Source of the DNA: an uncultured Eubacteriales bacterium
Lineage (GTDB): Bacteria; Bacillota; Clostridia; Oscillospirales; CAG-272
Length of the DNA stretch: 22,438 nt
Reading direction: 5' to 3'
Assembly: GCA_902491535.1 (NCBI GenBank)
Contig: CABUHS010000030.1
Location: 1-22,438 of the forward strand
Below, one piece after another: positions 14,385 through 20,529 of the stretch. Numbering within the stretch: the first letter of the stretch is position 1; each line of letters begins with the position of its first letter. A program made the position numbers and the translations under genes. Under the pieces are notes generated by a model that ran no database searches, was not told the DNA's origin, and saw only the letters and a list, made by a program, of their open reading frames with translations.

Positions 14385-15407
14385 TTATAGTGTTTTGTCA
14401 GTACCCGGACGGAAGATGCTTTCGTCGTCCGAAAACTCCGGCAGATCCTCACCGACTGTTTTCGTCTTTTCCTCCGCACATGCCGGCAGATCTTCCCGGA
14501 TTTCGCCGGTCTCTCCGTCAAAAGGTTTCTCCGGTCTGTTTTCATGTATTCCGACCGGTTCTTCCCCCGCGGCAGACTGTTCTTCGGGGTAAGCCGTATC
14601 CGGTTCATTATCCGTAAACACGGACATTTTGTCGGCATCTGAACCGGAGCAGAAAATGCAGCCGTCATGCTCCGCAGTCATGCGTTGTGATGCCTCAAGA
14701 CGCTCTATACGCTCGCGCAGCCGCGCAAGCTCCTGTGCGACAGGGTCGGGAATGTTTACCTGATCGAGGTCTGCGTTCTGAACACGCACGCCTTCGCGCT
14801 TTGCAACATGTGCAGGGATTCCGACCGCCGTTGAATCGGACGGCACCTCATCGAGAACTACCGCGCCGGCGGCTACCTTTGCATTGTCTCCGATCTTGAA
14901 CGGACCGAGAACCTTTGCTCCTGCTCCTACCATGACATTGTTTCCGAGCGTAGGATGGCGCTTGCCTGTATGTTTTCCCGTTCCTCCGAGCGTAACTCCC
15001 TGATAAAGCGTGCAGCCGTCGCCTATCTCAGCCGTCTCTCCGATAACGACCCCCGAGCCGTGGTCGATGAACAGACCGCGGCCGATAGTGGCGCCGGGAT
15101 GTATTTCGATCCCTGTGAGAAATCTTGCTCCCTGGCTGAGCAGACGCGCCGAAAATTCGTGTCCGCGCGAGTGAAGCGCATGAGCGACGCGGTAGGCCGC
15201 GACGGCATGAAGTCCCGAATAGAGAAGAATGACTTCAGCCTTGCTTTTTGCAGCCGGATCGCGCTCCATTATGGACTCTACGTCCTGCTGAAGCTCTTTT
15301 GCGAGTCCCCGCGCACCTGCATACAGTTTTTTTGCTTTTGCCTGAATATCCGGTACGGTTTCCGGACGTGTATTTTTTCTGCGGTATTTATAATCTGAAT
15401 TGCTCAT
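14385..15407 (-). CDS. cysE: Serine O-acetyltransferase with long acidic C-terminal tail
   Basis: A 340-residue protein that transfers acetyl from acetyl-CoA to L-serine, giving O-acetylserine for cysteine synthesis. After a basic N-terminal extension of ~20 residues come the helical SAT domain (QQDVESIMERDPAAKSK) and the left-handed beta-helix with IDHGSGVVIGETAEIGDGC (catalytic-type H116), the GGTGKHTGKRHPTLG loop (H151) and GAVVLDEVPSDSTAVGIPA. Typical short SATs end near residue 240. Here ~100 more residues follow: a short coiled coil (AQELARLRERIERLEAS), a CIFC pair (C250, C253) and a low-complexity acidic stretch rich in Glu, Asp and Pro. It is a real continuous frame. The ribosome binding site GGAGAG is good, and the gene has its own promoter. 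Confidence 0.94.
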   Translation of the reverse strand: MSNSDYKYRRKNTRPETVPDIQAKAKKLYAGARGLAKELQQDVESIMERDPAAKSKAEVILLYSGLHAVAAYRVAHALHSRGHEFSARLLSQGARFLTGIEIHPGATIGRGLFIDHGSGVVIGETAEIGDGCTLYQGVTLGGTGKHTGKRHPTLGNNVMVGAGAKVLGPFKIGDNAKVAAGAVVLDEVPSDSTAVGIPAHVAKREGVRVQNADLDQVNIPDPVAQELARLRERIERLEASQRMTAEHDGCIFCSGSDADKMSVFTDNEPDTAYPEEQSAAGEEPVGIHENRPEKPFDGETGEIREDLPACAEEKTKTVGEDLPEFSDDESIFRPGTDKTL

Positions 15408-15489
15408 AAAGCTCTCCGTTCCGCCGCGTTGCGGCGCACTTATATTTTAATGAAAAGCAGCATATACATATATAAACAGTATATGGCGG

Positions 15490-15522
15490 CGTACGGACGC
15501 TGTGAATTCCGAGGTCCGTACG
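15490..15522 (-). promoter_or_regulatory. Inverted repeat in the cysE leader
   Basis: A perfect 9-bp inverted repeat, CGTACGGAC with GTCCGTACG, around a 15-nt centre. It lies in the predicted untranslated leader of cysE, between promoter and start codon. It could be a repressor-binding operator or an RNA hairpin; the sequence alone does not decide. Confidence 0.4.
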
Positions 15523-15575
15523 ATAACAGTTTATTTATTATAATATATCTTTATATACAAAACTCCTTATTCTAT

Positions 15576-15604
15576 ATTATATCCGTTTTAAGTGGCGTTG
15601 TAAA
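15576..15604 (-). promoter_or_regulatory. Sigma-A promoter of cysE-cysS
   Basis: On the minus strand TTTACA (15604-15599), a 17-bp spacer and a perfect TATAAT (15581-15576). It gives a leader of about 160 nt ahead of cysE. Confidence 0.7.
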
Positions 15605-15624
15605 TAGTTTTTGAGCATAATTTG

Positions 15625-15653
15625 TTGACTTTTTTTAAATAATATGCTATCAT
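15625..15653 (+). promoter_or_regulatory. Sigma-A promoter of the radical SAM-ferredoxin unit
   Basis: TTGACT (15625-15630), a 17-bp spacer and TATCAT (15648-15653), one mismatch in each hexamer. It lies about 70 nt before the ATG at 15720, with GGGAGGAAAGGA as the ribosome binding region in between. Confidence 0.72.
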
Positions 15654-15719
15654 ATAGAAGTAATTATACCGAGATATACCGCGCTCTGCGGAATTCCCGG
15701 GAGGAAAGGACACAGATCA

Positions 15720-17267
15720 ATGCTGAAAGATTTGGGCGGACGTCCGGCGCGGATGCTGCTTGTTTATCCGGATTATACCGACAGAGACGCTTCGCGTCGC
15801 GGAAGCGGCGGCAACTATAATGAGGGACTCGCCTCAATTTCCGCAGTTCTCAAGCAGGGCGGACACCATGTAGAGCTGATGCATCTGCTTAATCTTCATA
15901 CCGAAAAAAGCTTTAAGGAAAGACTTCTCGGCATGGGAGAGTTTGATATAATAGGATTTTCGATAAGAACGACAGCCTTTCCTGACTGTCAGGAATATAT
16001 AAAGTGGACAAAAGAAGTCTGTCCCGATGTTTTTGTAATCTGCGGAGGATATCACCCGACGCTCGTTCCCGACGAGGTTCTCGCGGCGGACGGAGTTGAC
16101 TGCGTGTGTGTCGGAGACGGAGAATATGCGGAGCTTGAGCTTTGCGATATGATGCGCGACGGCAAAGATTATACAGGCGTTGAGAGTTTGTATTTCAAGA
16201 TGCCTGACGGCAGCTTCAAACACAATAAGATAAGACCGCTGTTTTCCGATCTTGACCGTATACCGATACCCGATTTTGAGCTTTTCGATTATGACAATCT
16301 TGAATCTTCGAAGGTCGGAACTGCGATAGTCGTTGTCAGCCGCGGCTGTTTCTATAACTGTACCTACTGCGGAAACGGAAACTTCCGTAAAGTATACCCG
16401 AATAAAAAAATATATGCACGTTTCCGCTCGCCGGAGAATACTATACTTTATCTGAAGACGCTGCTCTCAAGGCATCCGCAGATCAAGGTCATAAACTTCC
16501 GCGATGCGATATTCAATATGTTCCCCGATTGGTTCGATAAATTCATCGAGATGTACAAGACGGAGATCGGACTGCCCTGCACGGGTAATATCCGCTTCGA
16601 TATCCTCACCGAGGATACCGTCAGACGTATGAAGGAAGCCGGCTTCTACACGATAGACATGGGACTTGAGAGCGGCGACCAGGAGATGCGCTTCAAGTAT
16701 CTGCGACGTTATCAGACCGATGAGATGATCCTCAACTGTTCAAAGTGGTTCCATAAATACGGGATCGCGCAGCTGACATATAATATAATCGGACTTCCGT
16801 ATGAGGATATTCACCGTGCGCTCAAGACGATCAAGCTCAACGCGAGAATGAAGAGCGACCGCACTATCCCGAATATATTTTATCCGTACGAGGGAACGCC
16901 TCTTTATGAGATCGCAAAAGAGGGCGGATTTCTTCCTGAGGGCGATTTTACAAAGCGCCGCGTCCCGCTTATCCAGCCTCAGTTCCCCGAAGAACAGGTG
17001 CTGTTTATAGAGGCGTATTTCATGCATTTTGTGCGCCGCTATAAGCTTGCGTATAAGCTTCCGGGCGCTCTCGGAAGAGCGTATGAGCGCTTTCTCGATA
17101 TAAGAGTTACGGGAAAGCATGTTCCGTATCGCTTCCTTGTATCGCTGCACGACGTGTACGCGTCTGCGCGTAATTCACTGAAGGATTTTCTGGTCAACCA
17201 TCTGCCGAAGCTGTATATGAAGCTTCGTATGATAAAGCACCATAAGAGAGCAAAAGCGGAGGACTGA
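15720..17267 (+). CDS. Radical SAM protein with N-terminal cobalamin-binding-type domain
   Basis: A 515-residue protein. Residues ~10-150 form a B12-binding-like Rossmann domain (RMLLVYPDY, FDIIGFSIRTT, VICGGYHPTLVPDEVL, VCVGDGEYAELEL). Residues ~195-400 are the radical SAM barrel, with the [4Fe-4S]-SAM motif C210-x3-C214-x2-C217 (RGCFYNCTYC). Further barrel elements are DMGLESGDQEM and YNIIGLPYED. The C-terminal ~110 residues are basic and helical with no match I know. The order matches class-B type radical SAM enzymes (BchE, hopanoid and methyltransferase-like families), but no DxHxxG cobalamin motif is visible, so B12 use is uncertain. The substrate is unknown. A small ferredoxin gene follows 49 nt downstream and may supply the electron needed to cleave SAM. 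Confidence 0.86.
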   Translation: MLKDLGGRPARMLLVYPDYTDRDASRRGSGGNYNEGLASISAVLKQGGHHVELMHLLNLHTEKSFKERLLGMGEFDIIGFSIRTTAFPDCQEYIKWTKEVCPDVFVICGGYHPTLVPDEVLAADGVDCVCVGDGEYAELELCDMMRDGKDYTGVESLYFKMPDGSFKHNKIRPLFSDLDRIPIPDFELFDYDNLESSKVGTAIVVVSRGCFYNCTYCGNGNFRKVYPNKKIYARFRSPENTILYLKTLLSRHPQIKVINFRDAIFNMFPDWFDKFIEMYKTEIGLPCTGNIRFDILTEDTVRRMKEAGFYTIDMGLESGDQEMRFKYLRRYQTDEMILNCSKWFHKYGIAQLTYNIIGLPYEDIHRALKTIKLNARMKSDRTIPNIFYPYEGTPLYEIAKEGGFLPEGDFTKRRVPLIQPQFPEEQVLFIEAYFMHFVRRYKLAYKLPGALGRAYERFLDIRVTGKHVPYRFLVSLHDVYASARNSLKDFLVNHLPKLYMKLRMIKHHKRAKAED

Positions 17268-17316
17268 TCCGTCTTTGCCGTCCGGCACTGCCGGACAGTG
17301 CGGAAAGGAAATTATA

Positions 17317-17490
17317 ATGGCACATAGCATAGACAGAGAAAAATGTATTGCCTGCGGAACCTGCGAGGTCGAATGCCCCGCAGACGCGGTGATAATAAGT
17401 GAGCTTGGAAAATTCAGCATCGATGATGAAAAATGTCTCGACTGCGGAATCTGCGCATCGGTATGCCCGGTGGACGCGGCTCACAAATGA
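17317..17490 (+). CDS. 2[4Fe-4S] ferredoxin
   Basis: A 57-residue clostridial-type ferredoxin with two [4Fe-4S] motifs: C10, C13, C16, C20 (CIACGTCEVECP) and C40, C43, C46, C50 (CLDCGICASVCP). It carries low-potential electrons in the cytoplasm. The start is the ATG at 17317, with GGAAAGGAA just before it; the frame is open further upstream, but that part is not protein-like. A 7-bp hairpin, GTCCGGC/GCCGGAC (17280-17296), sits directly ahead of the ribosome binding site and might tune expression relative to the radical SAM gene. Being in the same unit, it is a candidate electron donor for that enzyme, though it may simply be a general housekeeping ferredoxin. Confidence 0.94.
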   Translation: MAHSIDREKCIACGTCEVECPADAVIISELGKFSIDDEKCLDCGICASVCPVDAAHK

Positions 17491-17783
17491 TGCTCTCGCG
17501 GAATACCGGCGGAATCAAAAAGATTTCCGGTGTTTCGGAGAATACCTGACGACCGAAAGCTGATGCTTTCAGGCGCGGCGCTGCCGCGCAGAAGTCTTTG
17601 CTTTCATCACGGCAGATAATGATATATGATATCGGCAGTACCTGCTTTTGCATCCGCGGCCTGTGCGCGGAGCATGAGCGGAGTGCTTTAAGATATTGTC
17701 CGGAGCTTCCGGACACAGGCTTTCACAGCCGGGTAATGCGGAGATTATTCCGCTGTCCCAAGAAGAAAGGAATGGTCAGAATT

Positions 17784-18140
17784 ATGAGTAACAACGAAAA
17801 CACAAGCAAGCTTCCCGAGGATATTGAACAGACCGAAGCAGACGGTGCGCTCGAAGATGTCGATGAGATAACCGAGGAAGCGGAGATCTATACCCTTACG
17901 GATGAAGAGGGTAACGAGGCTGAATTTGAGCTTGCAGGATCCCGTGAGCTTGACGGTGAGACATATTTCGCGCTTATTCCCACAACGCCTGACAACGATG
18001 AATATGTCATTCTTAAGGCAGATACCGCTGATGACGGAGAACAGATGCTTGTCACAATAGACGATGACGACGAGTTTAACCGCATTGCAGATATCTTTGA
18101 GGAAGAGCTTTTCGGCGAGATAGATTACGACGCCGAGTAA
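17784..18140 (+). CDS. DUF1292 family protein
   Basis: A 118-residue, very acidic protein. The first ~33 residues are a disordered Glu/Asp-rich tail; residues ~35-110 carry the DUF1292 pattern (IYTLTDEEGNEAEFEL, ETYFALIPTTPDNDEYVILKA, FNRIADIFEEELF). DUF1292 proteins are common in Firmicutes, often near the yrrK/mltG region, and have no established function. The ATG at 17784 has AAAGG 13 nt upstream; an alternative ATG at 17772 lies too close to it. A 12-bp hairpin follows the gene. No clear promoter was seen in the preceding ~290 nt. Confidence 0.88.
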   Translation: MSNNENTSKLPEDIEQTEADGALEDVDEITEEAEIYTLTDEEGNEAEFELAGSRELDGETYFALIPTTPDNDEYVILKADTADDGEQMLVTIDDDDEFNRIADIFEEELFGEIDYDAE

Positions 18141-18152
18141 GGTAAGTATCCG

Positions 18153-18183
18153 GTCTGCCCGCAATCTCCGGTTGCGGGCGGAC
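18153..18183 (+). terminator. Hairpin after the DUF1292 gene
   Basis: A 12-bp stem with one G-T pair (GTCTGCCCGCAA at 18153-18164 with TTGCGGGCGGAC at 18172-18183) and a 7-nt loop, 12 nt after the stop codon. The following T-tract is weak (GTAGTTTT), so it may be an imperfect terminator. Confidence 0.6.
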
Positions 18184-18601
18184 AGTATCGTAGTTTTGCC
18201 GTACATGTAACAAGGAATCGATTTGATACCGCTGCCGGAGACACAGGCGGACAAATCCGGAACTTTGCTGTAAACGCAAAAAGAAACCGGATTGGCGCCG
18301 TCTGAGATTGCGGCGAGCAATACCGGATCTTGCTTTAAATACAATATCGCGCGGTGGCATATTTTCTGCCTTCGCGGATAAACTAAAAGCAGAGCGTTCC
18401 GGCTTTCGGTATATTTCCGAAAACGATTGAAACGCACGGATTGCTCTAAAAAACGTCCGTATACATGCACTTTTTGCGTGCGGCGCAGAAAGGATATGCC
18501 TGCGGCAGGCGACATTGCCGTATTTTTAATATTTAAATAAAAAGCACGAAGATCCTGCTTCGTTCGTAAATATTCCGGTTAATTAAACCCACATTTTTTA
18601 A
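18184..18601. other. Geneless stretch
   Basis: No gene is visible. An imperfect direct repeat of about 22 nt is present (18257-18279 and 18323-18344, both starting CCGGA and sharing TTGCT-TAAA-CAA). A 6-bp hairpin, ACGAAG/ACTTCGT-type (18546-18551 with 18558-18563), lies near the end. Antisense open frames here lack start signals and protein-like composition. Confidence 0.35.
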
Positions 18602-18762
18602 ATGGAGTTTGAGTTCCGCGACGGGATACAGACCTCCCCGGATGCCCTGAGTACGGTATACTATATGTGTACCGCCACGGCATTACGGGACGCTGGGAGT
18701 ACAAAGCCGCGGAGGAGAACACCTACCTTGCTTTTGCAGGGTTTTTAATTGCCGGTGTGTGA
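18602..18762 (+). pseudogene. Frameshifted remnant of an unrecognised gene
   Basis: From the ATG at 18602 the frame reads MEFEFRDGIQTSPDALSTVY in a protein-like way. From about 18670 the protein-like reading switches to another frame, giving YRHGITGRWEYKAAEENTY and then LAFAGFLIAGV and a TGA stop at 18760-18762. Removing two bases near 18668 would join both parts into one ORF of about 53 residues. The sequence is therefore probably a broken small gene or the tail of a larger lost one. I do not recognise the family. No Shine-Dalgarno is evident before the ATG. Confidence 0.4.
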
Positions 18763-18920
18763 CGGCGCGGCGGGACTTTTTATTTTTTAGTTACAAAAGC
18801 AAAACTGACTGCGGACGATCCGATACAGGACGGAAGACATCTGTTTATAGCGATAGTCAGATTTTCCGCAGGTTTGCGTTTAAAGGAATAATTAAAATAA
18901 AGATTGAAGAGGAAAAATAT

Positions 18921-19283
18921 ATGAAAATAAAAGTTATTGTAAAGAATAATATACAGTGTGCCATTGTAAGCGACGATAAAAAACTCATCACCGATGTACA
19001 GTCTGCATTGGACGTATTGATGAGCGCAATACACGAAGCAGGTACGGGAAATATAATTCTGGACAAGCAGTCGGTAACGGAGGATTTTTTTATTCTCAGT
19101 ACAGGCCTTGCAGGGGAAATACTGCAAAAATATGTTAATTATGGCGGACGGATCGCAATTTACGGCGATTATTCCCATTATACAAGTAAGCCGCTTAAAG
19201 CGTTTATTTATGAAAGCAATAAGGGACGGGATGTGTTTTTTACCGATACGGAGGAGCAGGCAATAGACATGCTGACACAGTGA
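18921..19283 (+). CDS. DUF4180 family protein
   Basis: A 120-residue soluble protein matching the DUF4180 pattern: LITDVQSALDVLMSAIHEAG in the first half, the motif TEDFFILSTGLAGEILQKYV, and YTSKPLKAFIYESNKGRDVFF near the C-terminus. The family is widespread in Firmicutes and Bacteroidetes, often as a single gene; its function is not known to me. The frame is open upstream, but the ATG at 18921 has AGAGGAA in the right place and matches the family start. Base composition is lower in GC than the hydrogenase and transporter genes, which fits recent acquisition but does not prove it. Confidence 0.88.
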   Translation: MKIKVIVKNNIQCAIVSDDKKLITDVQSALDVLMSAIHEAGTGNIILDKQSVTEDFFILSTGLAGEILQKYVNYGGRIAIYGDYSHYTSKPLKAFIYESNKGRDVFFTDTEEQAIDMLTQ

Positions 19284-19424
19284 GTCTGAATTTTATTTTA
19301 ACCGATCGGGATATTTTTCGGGCAATTGTTTTTCAGAACCGCGAGGTTATGTGTATCGGGATAAGATACGGCAGTACATATTGATTTACTGTAAACTGCA
19401 AAAGGACATATTCAGGAGATAAAA

Positions 19425-19898
19425 ATGGAAGAAATAAATATAAGGCGTGCAAAAGAAAGCGATATACCGGCGATTGACAGACTGCTTTATCAGGTTCATA
19501 AGGTTCACAGCGACGTAAGACCTGATCTTTTTAAGGCGGGCTTTAAAAAGTATACCGACAGTGAGCTGAAATTGATTATTGCCGATGATAAGCGTCCTGT
19601 TTTTGTTGCAGAAAAGGACGGCGGTATTTCAGGCTATGCCTTTTGTGTGTATCAGCAAAGTGAAAGTAATAATATGACCGATATAAAGACGCTGTACATA
19701 GATGATCTGTGTGTTGACGAAGCGTCAAGAGGACAGCATATAGGAAAGCTTCTTTATGAATATACCTTAGATTATGCGCGCCGGAACGGTTTTTATAATG
19801 TAACGCTGAATGTATGGGCGGACAATGCCGGGGCAGTGAAATTTTATGAAAAGCTCGGACTGAAGGTACAGAAGATCGGTATGGAAAAAATACTGTGA
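19425..19898 (+). CDS. GNAT family N-acetyltransferase
   Basis: A 157-residue single-domain GNAT protein. It would move an acetyl group from acetyl-CoA to an amine; the acceptor is unknown. The order is typical: IRRAKESDIPAIDRLLYQVH at the start, VFVAEKDGGISGYAFCVYQ in the middle, LYIDDLCVDEASRGQHIGKL carrying the acetyl-CoA loop (R102 to G107, with His where Gly is common), and NVWADNAGAVKFYEKLGLKV at the end. GGAGAT is a good ribosome binding site. The gene stands alone, 141 nt after the DUF4180 gene, and shares its AT-rich composition. Confidence 0.92.
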   Translation: MEEINIRRAKESDIPAIDRLLYQVHKVHSDVRPDLFKAGFKKYTDSELKLIIADDKRPVFVAEKDGGISGYAFCVYQQSESNNMTDIKTLYIDDLCVDEASRGQHIGKLLYEYTLDYARRNGFYNVTLNVWADNAGAVKFYEKLGLKVQKIGMEKIL

Positions 19899-20042
19899 CT
19901 GTACTGCAGACAGAAGCTCTGAAAAAAATTTTAAAGCGATACTTTTAAATGATTGCACTCTGATCTGATATTTTTTCAGGTCTAACGGGAAATTCTGCCG
20001 GAAACAGTGCTTATCCGTAATACGGACGGTTTTACTGTCAGG
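19899..20042 (+). other. Short spacer after the GNAT gene
   Basis: About 140 nt with no gene. An A-run followed by T's (GAAAAAAATTTT at about 19920) lies 20 nt after the GNAT stop. No clear stem-loop terminator was found. Confidence 0.3.
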
Positions 20043-20071
20043 TTGACAAAGACCGTGTTTTGGTATATAAT
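20043..20071 (+). promoter_or_regulatory. Perfect sigma-A promoter of mgtE
   Basis: TTGACA (20043-20048), a 17-bp spacer and TATAAT (20066-20071), both hexamers perfect. Transcription should start near 20078, about 450 nt before the mgtE start codon. Confidence 0.88.
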
Positions 20072-20077
20072 ATAAAA

Positions 20078-20529
20078 AGCGGTTATATTGCCGCTATAAC
20101 AGAATTCAGATTTAAGGATGGTGAAGATTAATGGACGCCGGAGGTAGTCAGCGTACAGATCCCGGGCGAAGTAGCACAGTCCGGAAAATATATATTTCGG
20201 CGTCAGATCTCACCGTAATGCATAGCAGCTGCGGACTAAAGCCGTAGGCAATAAGCTCTGCACGGAGGATCGCGTCTCAGTGCTGCACTGAGCAGCGTGA
20301 TATATGTGTTTTCCGGACCGTGCATCTTAGTTTTTAACGCCCGAATCGTACAAACTGCCCATGCGGAGATGTTTATGTCCCCGCACAGATACACCGCGGT
20401 GCGGTGTGTCCTGTTGTAAAAAACAAGATTCCGGAGAAGCCGCGCAGGTTCAAGACTGCGCACGGCGGCCGGTTTCTTGTGTCGCGTTTGCCAAAGCGCG
20501 GATCAGTACGAAAAGGAGGGCTTTTTGCT
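20078..20529 (+). promoter_or_regulatory. Long structured 5' leader of mgtE, candidate riboswitch
   Basis: About 450 nt of untranslated leader with many possible helices. An outer stem pairs GGTGAAGAT (20120-20128) with ATCTCACC (20207-20214). Inside it, GACGCCG (20134-20140) pairs with CGGCGTC (20198-20204), enclosing about 57 nt with GGGCGAAGTAGCACAG. Further hairpins are CTCAGTG/CACTGAG (20276-20292), ACACCGC/GCGGTGT (20391-20407), and a GC-rich stem around 20430-20470 (GCGCAG/CTGCGC). Mg2+ transporters of the MgtE family are often controlled by M-box riboswitches, but the M-box core sequences were not found. No long ORF on either strand looks coding. The class, if any, is unknown. Confidence 0.5.

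Larger units (their letters stand above)
15408..15719. other. Divergent intergenic region between cysE and the radical SAM gene
   Basis: About 310 nt with no gene. It holds one promoter for each direction (15576-15604 minus, 15625-15653 plus). The ~160-nt cysE leader contains two inverted repeats: CGTACGGAC/GTCCGTACG (15490-15498 and 15514-15522, 15-nt loop) and CGCCGC/GCGGCG (15422-15427 and 15431-15436) close to the cysE ribosome binding site. No T-box core motif (TGGNACCGCG) was found, so tRNA-Cys sensing is not supported. Confidence 0.6.

Noticed and set aside
18343..18360. T-box-like core on the minus strand (TGCCACCGCG)
   Set aside because: It has two mismatches to TGGNACCGCG, no downstream gene in the right place and no terminator hairpin beside it.
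17745..18515. 256-codon open frame on the minus strand across the DUF1292 gene
   Set aside because: It is antisense to a clear DUF1292 gene, has no ribosome binding site and no protein-like domain pattern; it arises from the biased codon use of the real gene.
20078..20529. M-box (ykoK) Mg2+ riboswitch before mgtE
   Set aside because: Only short similarities exist (GGTGA, CTAAAGC). The conserved M-box blocks GGCTCCT, CTGCTGCC and GACGCCAATGGG are missing, so I do not call it; a covariance search would decide.
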